From the NCBI RefSeq assembly GCF_000368625.1, contig NZ_KB849574.1:62001-126000 (forward strand): a DNA stretch of 64,000 nucleotides, in the 5' to 3' direction. Position 1 is the stretch's first letter. Each line of letters starts with the position of its first letter. A model generated the notes under the pieces. The model saw only the letters and a program-made list of their open reading frames with translations, did not search any database and was not told the DNA's origin. The translations under genes were made by a program, and so were the position numbers. Of this stretch, positions 18,910 to 28,058 are shown piece by piece. This stretch comes from Acinetobacter schindleri CIP 107287 (lineage in GTDB: Bacteria > Pseudomonadota > Gammaproteobacteria > Pseudomonadales > Moraxellaceae).

Positions 18910-20058
18910 TTAACGATTCTGCCAGATACTGTAAGCACCCTTACGTGTCGACACATAGAGCTGGTTGTCGATCACACGCAGTGTGCGAACTTCACCAGAA
19001 GTCTTGGAACGACCAACAATCTGTCCAGTAGACGGATCAATCAGGTGTAATACACCGTCCAGGTCACCGACTACAAGGTCTGTACCCAGCATGACCGGGT
19101 TGCTCAGCTGACGGTTTAACAGCTGGTCATTTTCCCAGAGTTTCTGGCCAGACGTAATTTCATAGGCGGTGATTTTACCATCAGTCTGGGCTACAAAGAC
19201 ACCATTACCTACAACTTCTGGACGCTGGATACTGCTGGCATCTTCACTCCAGATTACCTGTTGTGAAGCCAGATCAAGCACAGTCACCTGACCTTGATAG
19301 CTGGTTGTTACTACAAACTGACCAGCAACGACCGGCTCACCATCAATATCATTCAGCCGTTGAATATCGGAGCGACCATCAGATACCGCTACACGGCGCT
19401 GCATTTTTGGCACACCGGTAACTGCATCCAGAGCATAAATATAGCCGTTTGCTGAAGCAATCAATACATGACGTGGGTCAAGTGCAACTGGCGCCGCCAT
19501 ACCACGCAGGCTGAATTGTACATTAGGTAGCTTATAAGTCCACACCTGTTTACCAGTACTAACTTCATGAGCGAAGACCATGCCGTCATTCGCTACGGTA
19601 ATCACACGGTCTGCGTGCACTAAAGAGGGCGCAATAATGGCACCCGACAATTGGGCAGCCCAACGCTGTTCACCCGTCTGCTGATCTAAAGCAAACAGCT
19701 GACCTTTGGTATTGCCTGCAATCACCAGACCAGAAGCCGCCTCCACACCCGCGCTTAAGCCGGCTTTAGACACTTTTTTCTGCCAAAGACGTTGCTTGCC
19801 CTGATAGGCAGAAATTTCCCCATTTGGATTAATGGCAAAAATCACACCGTTGTCTGCATCGAGGCGTAAACGTAATGGATCTGCTTCATCCGTAGAAGAA
19901 ACACTGCTAGAAAATACAGGAACCAGTGATTTTGCCTGTGCAAGTTTAGGAAGTGGATTTGGCTTGGCTTCTTCCACTTTAATGGTTTTCCCCGCACAAC
20001 CTGCCAAAGCAAGGGTTAAAACGGTTAAGGCACAGGTGAGTTTGTATTTTCTATTCAT
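18910..20058 (-). CDS. bamB: outer-membrane assembly lipoprotein BamB
   Basis: Lipoprotein of the BAM complex that inserts beta-barrel proteins into the outer membrane. A lipoprotein signal ends in the lipobox LAGC (Cys21). The 382 residues are then dominated by repeated PQQ/beta-propeller blades: patterns such as VIAGNTKGQLFALDQQTGE, LIASANGYIYALDAVTG and DLDGVLHLIDPSTG repeat every 40-50 residues. Its start overlaps the yfgM stop by 4 nt. It is the last gene of the rlmN-pilW-rodZ-ispG-hisS-yfgM-bamB run and is closed by a double hairpin. Confidence 0.95.
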   Translation of the reverse strand: MNRKYKLTCALTVLTLALAGCAGKTIKVEEAKPNPLPKLAQAKSLVPVFSSSVSSTDEADPLRLRLDADNGVIFAINPNGEISAYQGKQRLWQKKVSKAGLSAGVEAASGLVIAGNTKGQLFALDQQTGEQRWAAQLSGAIIAPSLVHADRVITVANDGMVFAHEVSTGKQVWTYKLPNVQFSLRGMAAPVALDPRHVLIASANGYIYALDAVTGVPKMQRRVAVSDGRSDIQRLNDIDGEPVVAGQFVVTTSYQGQVTVLDLASQQVIWSEDASSIQRPEVVGNGVFVAQTDGKITAYEITSGQKLWENDQLLNRQLSNPVMLGTDLVVGDLDGVLHLIDPSTGQIVGRSKTSGEVRTLRVIDNQLYVSTRKGAYSIWQNR

Positions 20059-20753
20059 TCAGTTTCTTCCACTTGTGTATCTATAATCGGGCGTTCAATT
20101 TCAGGATCATCGACCAATACGCCAACACTTTCTAGTTTAATTTGTAAAATCTGACGTTCTTCTTTGCGTTCTACCAAAGCATCCCATGCACTTTGATACA
20201 CTTTCTTGGCATTTTCAATATCATTTTTGGCAACATAGATATCTCCACGTGCTTCATCCGCAGTTGCTTTAAAAGCAGGCTCATTCACCGCTTCTAAAGT
20301 TTTCAATGCTGCATCATATTTTTTCTGTGCCAGCTGGGCATACGCCAGACGAAGTTTAACTACTTGCACCAGACCTGCATCATCCACCTTGGAGTTTTCA
20401 ACTTTCTTCAGTGCACGTTCAGCTGCTGCATAATCTTCTTTGTCATAAGCCAGTTTTGCCATTACTAGCTGAGTCTGAATCGCCTGCGCTGAGTCAGGTG
20501 CTTCCTTGACAATCTTGTCCGCAGTATCAGACAGTTTAGCAAACGCATCGCCCTGAGTAGAACGTGCATCATCCATTAACTGCTGTACCTTGGCAGTTTG
20601 CTTCTGCGACTCTGCCAGGTTCTTCTTCTGCCAATATTCCCATCCAAAAAAGGCAATCAGCGCAACCAGAATCCCGGTAATGATTGAAGAGCCATACTTC
20701 TTTGTGAAGGATTTCAAACTTTCAAGTTGTTCATCACCACCAATTGCGCTCAT
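20055..20753 (-). CDS. yfgM: YfgM-like periplasmic TPR protein
   Basis: Single-pass inner-membrane protein of 232 residues with one transmembrane segment (about residues 22-42, SSIITGILVALIAFFGWEYW) and a periplasmic tetratricopeptide-like C-terminal domain. E. coli YfgM associates with SecYEG and PpiD and hands proteins to periplasmic chaperones. The hisS-yfgM-bamB order is the classical one and supports the assignment. It overlaps bamB by 4 nt and starts 30 nt after hisS. The C-terminal residues past about 205 are acidic and probably disordered. Confidence 0.88.
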   Translation of the reverse strand: MSAIGGDEQLESLKSFTKKYGSSIITGILVALIAFFGWEYWQKKNLAESQKQTAKVQQLMDDARSTQGDAFAKLSDTADKIVKEAPDSAQAIQTQLVMAKLAYDKEDYAAAERALKKVENSKVDDAGLVQVVKLRLAYAQLAQKKYDAALKTLEAVNEPAFKATADEARGDIYVAKNDIENAKKVYQSAWDALVERKEERQILQIKLESVGVLVDDPEIERPIIDTQVEETE

Positions 20754-20783
20754 GTGATTACCCCTTTCCTAATGTTTTATCGA

Positions 20784-22079
20784 TTATTTTGAAGAAATTT
20801 TAGTTGTGAAGAATGCCACAAAATCAGTAAATGGCACATCTGATTGCTCTGCCGTTGCCAGCTCTTTTACGGTAAAAGTCTGTGCTTCCAGTTCACGTTC
20901 ACCCATAATCACGGCATAGATCGCACCAGACTGGTCTGCCTTTTTCATTTGCGATTTCATTGAACCTTGTGAGCCAACTTTCAGGCGAATGCTACTCCCG
21001 GCAGCGTCTAACTGGTCACGGATCTGTTCAGCCAAGACCAGTGCCTGACCTTGAGAAGCAGGGTCTGCCACCAGAAATACTTCACAATTACGTACAGGTG
21101 TGTTGTCTTCAACTTGCTCCAGTAAAAGCAGTAAGCGCTCCATCCCCATCGCAAAACCAACCGCAGGTACAGACTGGTCTGCCTTACCTTTTAACTGACC
21201 CACCAGACCATCATAACGACCGCCGGCACAGACTGTACCTTGTGAACCTAAATGCGTTGTGGTCCATTCGAATACGGTTTTGTTGTAGTAATCCAGACCA
21301 CGTACCAGTTTCTGGTTGATGACAAAGCTGACGCCTGTATCAGTCAGGTATTGCTGTAACTGGTTAAAGTGCGCCAGTGTTTCTTCACCCATAAAGTCAT
21401 GCAGTTTAGGTGCATTTTCTAAAATAGACTGAGTTTTGGCATCTTTAGAATCCAGGATACGTAATGGATTCGTGGTCAAACGACGCTGCGAATCTTCATC
21501 CAGATCGGTTTTATGCGCTTCCAAGAATTCAACCAATGCCGCGCGGTATGCCGCACGTTCATCCGACTCACCCAAAGTGTTGAGTTCAAGCTGGACTTTA
21601 TCGGCAACACCCATACGTTTCCATAAACGCGCTGTCATTAAAATCAATTCAGCATCTTGATCTGGCGTTGCTACACCAAAAGTTTCTACACCAAACTGGT
21701 GGAACTGACGGTAACGACCTTTTTGTGGTTTTTCATAACGGAACATAGGTCCGACATACCATACTTTCGGGGTCGCACCACGCAGCAGGTTATGCTCAAG
21801 CATGGCACGTACGCAACCTGCTGTACCCTCAGGACGCAGCGTCAAAGACTCCGGTGGATTGCCTTTGTCCAGAAAAGTGTACATTTCTTTTTCAACGATA
21901 TCCGTTGCATCACCGATTGAACGTTTGAACAGATTGGTCTGTTCAACGATTGGCAAACGAATTTGTTGATAGCCATAGGCATCCATTAGGCCCGATAAAT
22001 GCTGTTCAAGACGTCTCCAAGCTGGGGTTTGCGTTGGGAGAATGTCATTAAAACCTTTGATTGCGACGATTGAACTCAT
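20784..22079 (-). CDS. hisS: histidyl-tRNA synthetase
   Basis: Charges tRNA-His with histidine. The class II aminoacyl-tRNA synthetase of 431 residues shows the N-terminal KGFNDILP, the motif 2 region [20 protein letters not shown] with its catalytic arginine, the histidine-specific [15 protein letters not shown], and motif 3 ([14 protein letters not shown]). A C-terminal anticodon-binding domain follows. Length and order match known HisRS. It lies 3 nt after ispG, so the two are tightly coupled. Confidence 0.97.
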   Translation of the reverse strand: MSSIVAIKGFNDILPTQTPAWRRLEQHLSGLMDAYGYQQIRLPIVEQTNLFKRSIGDATDIVEKEMYTFLDKGNPPESLTLRPEGTAGCVRAMLEHNLLRGATPKVWYVGPMFRYEKPQKGRYRQFHQFGVETFGVATPDQDAELILMTARLWKRMGVADKVQLELNTLGESDERAAYRAALVEFLEAHKTDLDEDSQRRLTTNPLRILDSKDAKTQSILENAPKLHDFMGEETLAHFNQLQQYLTDTGVSFVINQKLVRGLDYYNKTVFEWTTTHLGSQGTVCAGGRYDGLVGQLKGKADQSVPAVGFAMGMERLLLLLEQVEDNTPVRNCEVFLVADPASQGQALVLAEQIRDQLDAAGSSIRLKVGSQGSMKSQMKKADQSGAIYAVIMGERELEAQTFTVKELATAEQSDVPFTDFVAFFTTKISSK

Positions 22080-22082
22080 GAT

Positions 22083-23204
22083 CTACTCAGGAAAACTTGT
22101 ACGAATAATTTCTTTAGATTTAGCTTCTTCAAGCTCGGAAACACGTTGACGAACCATAGCTTCGATTTCATCAACCAGTTGATTGGTATCGATTAAATGG
22201 CTCTTTTCGCCATTACGATACACCAGTGAACGTGGACTTGCACCTACTACACCAATGTCGGCTTCCTTAGCTTCACCCGGACCATTTACTTTACAGCCAA
22301 TCACCGATACATCCATTGGTGTACGAATATCTTCCAAACGCTCTTCAAGCGATTGCATCACTTTAATTACGTTAAATTCCTGACGTGAGCAGCTCGGGCA
22401 GGCAATGAAGTTAATCCCGTTAGAACGTAAACCCAGCGATTTTAAAATATCGAAACCGATCTTCACTTCTTCTTCAGGTGCTGCTGCCAATGAAATACGC
22501 ATGGTGTCACCAATACCTTCCATCAACAGACCACCAAGGGCGATTGCAGACTTCACCGAACCTGTACGGTAAATGCCCGCCTCAGTCACACCCAAGTGCA
22601 GCGGGTTATCAATCTGTTTAGACAGCAGACGATAAGCATCCATGGTCAGGAACACATTCGATGCTTTTACCGATATTTTAAATTCATGGAAATCTAAACG
22701 GTCTAAAATATCGATATGACGCATCGCCGATTCAAGCAGTGCCTCGCCTGTCGGCTCGCCATATTTTTTCTGGATGTCTTTTTCTAATGAACCAGCATTG
22801 ACACCAATACGCATCGAGATATCGTTATGACGCGCAGCTGCCACGACTTCACGAATCTTGGCTTCTGAACCGATGTTACCTGGGTTAATACGCAGACAGT
22901 CTGCGCCCAAGTCAGCTACTGCTAGGGCAATTTTGTAGTCGAAGTGAATGTCTGCAACCAATGGCACACTCACCTGTTTACGGATTTCCCCAAACGCTGC
23001 CGCTGCTTCCATACTTGGTACAGAAACACGCATGATATCAGCACCCGCATCGACACAACGCTGGATCTGTGCGACCGTTGCAGCTACATCACAGGTTTCG
23101 GTATTGGTCATACTCTGGATGCTGATAGGCGCATCACCACCGACATAAACAGAACCAACACGAATCTTGCGGGTTGGACGGCGTTGAATCGGATTCACAA
23201 TCAT
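22083..23204 (-). CDS. ispG: 4-hydroxy-3-methylbut-2-enyl diphosphate synthase
   Basis: Fe-S enzyme of the MEP isoprenoid pathway, converting MEcPP to HMBPP. The 373-residue protein has the TIM-barrel half beginning [16 protein letters not shown]. The C-terminal [4Fe-4S] domain has cysteines in [12 protein letters not shown] and [11 protein letters not shown]. This is the short bacterial form without the insert seen in plants. It lies between rodZ and hisS, as in most Gammaproteobacteria. An iron-sulphur assembly factor, iscX, lies further upstream in the same direction. Confidence 0.97.
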   Translation of the reverse strand: MIVNPIQRRPTRKIRVGSVYVGGDAPISIQSMTNTETCDVAATVAQIQRCVDAGADIMRVSVPSMEAAAAFGEIRKQVSVPLVADIHFDYKIALAVADLGADCLRINPGNIGSEAKIREVVAAARHNDISMRIGVNAGSLEKDIQKKYGEPTGEALLESAMRHIDILDRLDFHEFKISVKASNVFLTMDAYRLLSKQIDNPLHLGVTEAGIYRTGSVKSAIALGGLLMEGIGDTMRISLAAAPEEEVKIGFDILKSLGLRSNGINFIACPSCSRQEFNVIKVMQSLEERLEDIRTPMDVSVIGCKVNGPGEAKEADIGVVGASPRSLVYRNGEKSHLIDTNQLVDEIEAMVRQRVSELEEAKSKEIIRTSFPE

Positions 23205-23227
23205 GATTTGTTTCTACTCTCTTGCCA

Positions 23228-24019
23228 TTAACGTGATAAACGGAATTCTGCTTTTCCGTTTACAGTATATGGTGACAATGAAATATTTTCGTTATTCAGG
23301 GTCATGGCCACAGCGGTTGCATCATCAAGACGGATCTGAAATGGAGTTTCACCATTTAAATCCAATGTTGATGATTGACGACCAGTAGCAAGCACTTTAC
23401 CGGTTGAGTCAACAATATGGACTGAAGTAGGACGGCTAAATTCAAGTTTTAGCTGATCACCAGATACTGCTGCATTGGAATCCATATTAATGATTTCAAC
23501 GTCTGATGCCCGAGTCATTACTTCCGGTTCTACTTCAGTGCTACTATTGCCTGACCAGTTTTGGATTATCGTTACCAATACACCTAAAACTGCTAACGCC
23601 ACTAATGCGATTAAACCGCGTTTTAACCATTTACGGTTACGGTCACGATTAGAGCCTGGTAATTTACCCATAATCTTGATTGGGGAATTGTTCAAGGCAT
23701 GATTCGGCAACAGACCGGTATCATTGGCATAAATCTCATCAAAACGTTGAATGATATTCGATGCATCGACGCCTAAGAACTTCGCATAAGTACGATAATA
23801 ACCCTTGATAAAGGTCGCTTCCGGTAAAGCTTTATAATCATCCTGTTCCAGTGCAGTCAAAGTTTTGACTGGAATATTCAGTTCACTTTCAACATCTTCC
23901 AGCTCAAGTTTTTGGTTGATACGAATCTGGCGCAAGTACTCACCTGGACGTTGAACATTTCCTAACGCGTTTGGCGCTACGCTCGAATTATTCGATGGTG
24001 AATTAGGATTTACTTCCAT
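23228..24019 (-). CDS. rodZ: RodZ-like helix-turn-helix membrane protein
   Basis: Cell-shape protein linking MreB to the wall machinery. The 263-residue protein has a cytoplasmic Cro-type helix-turn-helix (about residues 27-95, with LRQIRINQKLELEDVESELNI split by the recognition turn), a basic stretch (SNRDRNRKWLKRG), one transmembrane helix (about 135-150), and a periplasmic DUF4115-type beta domain containing VHIVDSTGKVLATG and GETPFQIRLDDA. This is the RodZ architecture. It overlaps pilW by 10 nt. The N-terminal 20 residues are low-complexity and Asn/Ser-rich. Confidence 0.87.
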   Translation of the reverse strand: MEVNPNSPSNNSSVAPNALGNVQRPGEYLRQIRINQKLELEDVESELNIPVKTLTALEQDDYKALPEATFIKGYYRTYAKFLGVDASNIIQRFDEIYANDTGLLPNHALNNSPIKIMGKLPGSNRDRNRKWLKRGLIALVALAVLGVLVTIIQNWSGNSSTEVEPEVMTRASDVEIINMDSNAAVSGDQLKLEFSRPTSVHIVDSTGKVLATGRQSSTLDLNGETPFQIRLDDATAVAMTLNNENISLSPYTVNGKAEFRLSR

Positions 24020-24810
24020 ACGGCCTCAGTAGTGTACTGTAATTGCAAATAACGTTGGTATTCCGGGCTTTCAGGGAATAAGGCGCGCAATTGATTGACC
24101 AATACTTGCATGCCCATTTGATCACCCTCGGCACGCGCAGTACGAATGCCGATCCAGAGCGCACGAGCACCCTGGTTTTTCTGTCCCACCGAACGTACAA
24201 ATTGTTGATACATATTCGACGCTGCCGGGAACTGCTGATTCAGATAAAAAATCTCTGCCAACTCTAACATTGAAATGTAAGAATCGCGATTGGCTTGCAG
24301 GGCCTGTTTGAATGATTTTTCAGCATTCACCAGATCACCCTGCTTCAGGTAGATCCGCCCCATATTTTCAAGCGCAAGATAACGCTGGTCATAGCCCAGT
24401 GTCGCGCCTGCAATTGCAAACTGTTCAATTGCATCATTATAACGTTCAAGCTGATACAAATAGGTGCCATAATTGTTACGTGCCTGTGCATTTTTAGGTT
24501 CGGCTGAAATCGCGCGCTTAAAGTAAGTTTCGGCACGATCCAAGTTCAGCCTACTACCTTCCTGCTGTAACAAAACACCCATCATCATATTGGCTTGAGC
24601 ATCACGTGAATTGCTTTCAAGCGCCTCATCTAGCGCTCTTTTCGCTGAATCCAGATCACCAGTCTTCAGATATTCAACCGCCAATTGAGTACGCACCTGG
24701 GTCGCTTTTTTAGGATCCTTTTTACCCACTTCTGCCGTTTGACAGCCAGATAGAGCAATAGAAACACATACTGTTGAAATAAAAGCAATTTTAGATGTCA
24801 GATTTCTCAA
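24010..24810 (-). CDS. pilW: type IV pilus biogenesis/stability lipoprotein PilW (PilF)
   Basis: Pilotin-like outer-membrane lipoprotein needed for assembly of the PilQ secretin and hence type IV pili, twitching and DNA uptake. The lipobox LSGC gives Cys23. About six tetratricopeptide repeats follow (for example TYFKRAISAEPKNAQARNNY within residues 85-110). The 266-residue length and position between rlmN and rodZ match PilW/PilF. It starts 14 nt after rlmN. Together with the ComEA-like protein at 14.5 kb it supports a competent, piliated organism. Confidence 0.93.
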   Translation of the reverse strand: MRNLTSKIAFISTVCVSIALSGCQTAEVGKKDPKKATQVRTQLAVEYLKTGDLDSAKRALDEALESNSRDAQANMMMGVLLQQEGSRLNLDRAETYFKRAISAEPKNAQARNNYGTYLYQLERYNDAIEQFAIAGATLGYDQRYLALENMGRIYLKQGDLVNAEKSFKQALQANRDSYISMLELAEIFYLNQQFPAASNMYQQFVRSVGQKNQGARALWIGIRTARAEGDQMGMQVLVNQLRALFPESPEYQRYLQLQYTTEAVWK

Positions 24811-24824
24811 TTGGTGACCTCTTG

Positions 24825-26060
24825 TTATCCTTGTGAGCGCATGATCTCATTGGACTGCGCGATTTTCTTCTTCCACTGTTCCGCACGACGGGTACGATCA
24901 GCAACTTGTCCCACTAATTGACCACACGCAGCATCAATATCATCACCACGTGTCTGACGAATCGTACACACAAAACCTGCATCAGACAAAGTTTTTTGGA
25001 AAGAAATAATACGGTTACGGCTTGAGCGGCCATAAGGCGCATGCGGGAACGGATTAAATGGAATCAGGTTAATTTTGCTTGGCAAATTCTTCAATAATTT
25101 AATCATCTGCTGGGCATGTTCCGGTTTGTCATTCACGCCGTCCAGCATGACATATTCAATGGTCACATGTTTACGTGCGCTTTCATTGCCATCTTTAGTG
25201 ATATAGCGCTGACATGCTGCAATAAGTTGCTCAAGCGGATATTTTTTATTGATTGGCACGAGTTCATTACGCAGTTCATCATTAGGTGCATGCAATGAAA
25301 TCGCCAGAGCGACATCAATATCTTGAGCCAATTGATCAATTTTAGGCACCACACCTGATGTTGATAGTGTCACACGGCGTTTTGACATACCGTAGGCAAA
25401 GTCATCCAGCATGATACGCATTGAACTGAGTACAGCATCATAATTCAATAACGGTTCGCCCATCCCCATCATAACGACATTGGTCACTGAACGCTCACGC
25501 TCTGCCACAGGCACATCTTCCATATAGGAATAGTTTGCCATCCATAACTGGCCGATAATTTCAGCCTGGCTTAAATCACGCTGGAAACCCTGTTTACCCG
25601 TTGAACAGAATGAACAGTCCAGTGCACAGCCCACCTGTGAAGAAATACACAAGGTCTTACGTGAGCCAGTTTTATCTTCTGCTGGAATGAGGACAGTTTC
25701 AACCAGTGAACCTTCACCATCACCGACACGGAACACCCATTTACGCGTACCGTCTTTAGAATAATTTTTATGCACCACTTCTGGCGCTTTAATTTCACAA
25801 ATTTTTTCCAGCTTTTCACGCAACTTGCCTGAGATATTGGTCATCTCAGCAAAATCAGTCACAAAAAATTGGTGAATCCACTTCATCACCTGCCCGGCAC
25901 GAAACTTCTTCTCACCCATATCTTCGAAGAATTTTTCCATTTGCGGACGTGACATGCCAAGTAAGTTCACTTTTTCTACAGCCTTTTGCTGTGCTGGAGC
26001 GGATGGAGTGTGTTGCTGTGCCTCAGAAACTGCTGATACAGCGACTGCTTCAATACTCAT
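24825..26060 (-). CDS. rlmN: dual-specificity 23S rRNA/tRNA adenine-C2 methyltransferase RlmN
   Basis: Radical SAM enzyme that methylates A2503 of 23S rRNA and A37 of some tRNAs. The CxxxCxxC cluster motif is GCALDCSFC (about residues 145-153), and the acceptor cysteine for the covalent intermediate is in AACGQL (about 376-381). At 411 residues it is about 25 longer than E. coli RlmN; the extra length is an Ala/Gln-rich N-terminal segment before the core. The ATG at 26060 is used. ndk lies 122 nt upstream behind a terminator, so rlmN probably starts the downstream operon. Confidence 0.96.
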   Translation of the reverse strand: MSIEAVAVSAVSEAQQHTPSAPAQQKAVEKVNLLGMSRPQMEKFFEDMGEKKFRAGQVMKWIHQFFVTDFAEMTNISGKLREKLEKICEIKAPEVVHKNYSKDGTRKWVFRVGDGEGSLVETVLIPAEDKTGSRKTLCISSQVGCALDCSFCSTGKQGFQRDLSQAEIIGQLWMANYSYMEDVPVAERERSVTNVVMMGMGEPLLNYDAVLSSMRIMLDDFAYGMSKRRVTLSTSGVVPKIDQLAQDIDVALAISLHAPNDELRNELVPINKKYPLEQLIAACQRYITKDGNESARKHVTIEYVMLDGVNDKPEHAQQMIKLLKNLPSKINLIPFNPFPHAPYGRSSRNRIISFQKTLSDAGFVCTIRQTRGDDIDAACGQLVGQVADRTRRAEQWKKKIAQSNEIMRSQG

Positions 26061-26132
26061 GTGTATTACCTAAACCATGTCTAAAGATGAAAGGAGAAGC
26101 TCAATATCTGAGCAAAGAATTATTCAGGGAAT

Positions 26133-26168
26133 AAAAAAACCAGATAAGTATAATAACACTTATCTGGC
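26133..26168 (-). terminator. intrinsic terminator of ndk
   Basis: A 10-bp inverted repeat (arms of CCAGATAAGT type) followed by seven T residues on the minus strand, 15 nt past the ndk stop. Confidence 0.88.
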
Positions 26169-26182
26169 TTGAATACTGCGAA

Positions 26183-26614
26183 TTAACGAGTACGTGGAGC
26201 AATCTCAGTTTGAGCGAAGAAGTAGTTAACTTCACGGTCAGCAGATGCTACAGAGTCAGAACCGTGAGCAGCATTTTCGTCGATGCTTACAGCGAAATCT
26301 GCACGGATAGTACCAGGAGCAGCTTCTTTAGGGTTAGTCGCGCCAAGGATTTCACGGTGAGCAAGAACTGCGTTTTCACCTTCAAGAACTGAAACAACAA
26401 CTGGACCAGAAGTCATGAATGCAACTAGGTCACCAAAGAAACCACGTTCTTTGTGCTCAGCGTAGAAGCCTTCAGCTTCAGCTTGAGTCAGGTGCTTCAT
26501 TTTAGTAGCAACAATTTTAAGACCCGCTTTTTCGAAACGAGCAAAGATTTCACCGATTACGTTTTTAGCAACTGCATCTGGTTTAACGATAGATAATGTA
26601 CGTTCAATAGCCAT
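26183..26614 (-). CDS. ndk: nucleoside diphosphate kinase
   Basis: Equilibrates nucleoside di- and triphosphates by a ping-pong mechanism through a phosphohistidine. The 143-residue protein has the N-terminal [12 protein letters not shown] and the active-site NAAHGSDS, whose His is the phospho-carrier (about residue 117). A good ribosome site (GGAG) precedes the ATG. It is followed by a strong terminator, and its codon choice looks like that of a highly expressed gene. The order iscX-ndk-rlmN is common in this lineage. Confidence 0.98.
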   Translation of the reverse strand: MAIERTLSIVKPDAVAKNVIGEIFARFEKAGLKIVATKMKHLTQAEAEGFYAEHKERGFFGDLVAFMTSGPVVVSVLEGENAVLAHREILGATNPKEAAPGTIRADFAVSIDENAAHGSDSVASADREVNYFFAQTEIAPRTR

Positions 26615-26724
26615 GATTGGCTCCTTTAGTCAATGGTTGACATGAAAATTTGGCGCATTATACCGAGATAATCCGCAATTTTCTGCTTTTACTCTGTAAA
26701 AAAATCGCTTTTTTAGATGAGGTC

Positions 26725-26925
26725 TTAGCGCGCCTCGTCAATCCATGCCATTTGAATGGCTTCAAGCAGGCCTTCAGTTGATTTTTCAGGATTATCTTCA
26801 AAGTCTGGAAGTGCACAAACCCATGCATGCAAATCAGTAAAACGAATCCATTGCGGATCCACGTCCGGGTGTGCTTCATACAGTTCAATTGCGATATCAA
26901 GAGTATCAGTCCAACGTAAACCCAT
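26725..26925 (-). CDS. iscX: Fe-S cluster assembly protein IscX
   Basis: Small acidic protein of 66 residues matching IscX/YfhJ along its whole length: RWTDTLDIAIELYEAHPDVD at the N-terminus, then RFTDLHAWVCALPDFED. IscX binds IscS and tunes iron delivery to the ISC machinery. The usual isc neighbours (iscRSUA-hscBA-fdx) are not in the window, so it is separated from them. It is transcribed in the same direction as ndk, 110 nt away. The PAP2 gene lies upstream. The assignment rests on the conserved W.D and AWVCALPDF.D motifs. Confidence 0.9.
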   Translation of the reverse strand: MGLRWTDTLDIAIELYEAHPDVDPQWIRFTDLHAWVCALPDFEDNPEKSTEGLLEAIQMAWIDEAR

Positions 26926-27014
26926 ATCTATTCCTAATAGCCATTTGCTTCGATGTGGTACTTTAGCAAATCTGGCAGAATCTGCGAGTGTTTAGCGGTT
27001 CCAGAGCTATATTT

Positions 27015-27566
27015 TTACAACACAATGTTCAAGAGCGGTGCCAGAGATATAAAACTTACCGCCACAGTTATACCGATGACAGCCCCCATTGCTACATCAC
27101 TCGGATAATGCAGACCGAGTATCATTCGTGAGGCTGCGACCAACACCGTAAAAGGCAGCATTAAAATCAGTAGAACTGGAACTGCATAACCCAGCATCGT
27201 CGTTGCCATGACGGCATGCAAGGTATGTCCTGAGGGAAAACTGTAATAGTCTAGAGGATGGTCACCGAGACGAATAAGCTGATGCACCTGATAAGGTCGG
27301 GGGCGTACAGTTTTAGTTTTTAGTACTTTGTAGATTGCCGTACCAACAGTACTTCCCAAAATTAAATACAGCATTTGTAGGCTATATAATAAACCTTGTA
27401 GCGCCCAGGTAGTGATGATCATCACGTACCAGAATACACCATTGCCAAGCCGGCTGATAATTTTGAAAAAAGCAGCCACACGTCCAGAATGCGAAAGATG
27501 ATTTAATACTACGCAACCTTTTAAATCCATCTCCATTAATTTTTGTTTTGCATGATGGAATTTCAC
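27015..27566 (-). CDS. PAP2-family membrane phosphatase
   Basis: Integral membrane phosphatase of 183 residues with the complete PAP2 signature: KTKTVRPRP (motif 1), FPSGHTLHA (motif 2 with catalytic histidine), and ASRMILGLHYPSDV (motif 3 with the nucleophilic histidine). Four or five hydrophobic helices are visible. Members dephosphorylate undecaprenyl pyrophosphate, phosphatidylglycerol-phosphate or lipid A; I cannot tell which. The start is GTG at 27566 with AGGA 9 nt upstream. It lies downstream of the pilus operon on the same strand but is probably unrelated to it. Confidence 0.87.
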   Translation of the reverse strand: MKFHHAKQKLMEMDLKGCVVLNHLSHSGRVAAFFKIISRLGNGVFWYVMIITTWALQGLLYSLQMLYLILGSTVGTAIYKVLKTKTVRPRPYQVHQLIRLGDHPLDYYSFPSGHTLHAVMATTMLGYAVPVLLILMLPFTVLVAASRMILGLHYPSDVAMGAVIGITVAVSFISLAPLLNIVL

Positions 27567-27635
27567 CGTTTGGCTTCCTGTAATATTTTCAGTTCATTTT
27601 ATCGATTCTTAGCTACCGAATTATTTAAATCAAAT

Positions 27636-28046
27636 TTAGAAATTAATATCGACTGAAATCCGATCACGATAAGTACCTGCTGGAACACCATTAAAAGGAT
27701 TATCTACCAGTTGAACAGATACAATAAATTTCTGTCGCTGGGCTGCGCTCTGTTGGAGTGGTACTCCCCACGCATTACCGCTTGCTCCTCTTAAATTTAA
27801 CTTAGTGCGGAGTTTATAGGCGCCATTAGATACATAACTCATACCATCAGTACTAACCAGATTTTGGCTATTAAATAAAATTGAATAACCAGTATCACAG
27901 CTGATATTAAAAGACGTGGCTGCCTGGCTACGCTGGTAGCTTTGCAAACGAAGCTCATCATTAGCAAAGCCATCAATTGAACAATATTGAGCAGATGCCA
28001 TGGTGCTCATCGCAGATACTGCTATTAATAACAAGAGTTGTTTCAT
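27636..28046 (-). CDS. spore coat U/Csu-type pilin subunit
   Basis: Secreted single-domain pilin of 136 residues. A signal peptide ends at about ASA (residues 17-19), and two cysteines (CSIDG, SCDTG) could form the subunit disulphide. The C-terminus YRDRISVDINF is typical of the spore-coat-U (SCPU) family that makes archaic Csu pili. Its position after the usher suggests a tip or last subunit, but it lacks the second domain of CsuE-type two-domain adhesins. It starts 12 nt after the usher stop, so the two are co-translated. Binding function is unknown. Confidence 0.8.
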   Translation of the reverse strand: MKQLLLLIAVSAMSTMASAQYCSIDGFANDELRLQSYQRSQAATSFNISCDTGYSILFNSQNLVSTDGMSYVSNGAYKLRTKLNLRGASGNAWGVPLQQSAAQRQKFIVSVQLVDNPFNGVPAGTYRDRISVDINF

Positions 28047-28058
28047 TATAGTTTTCTC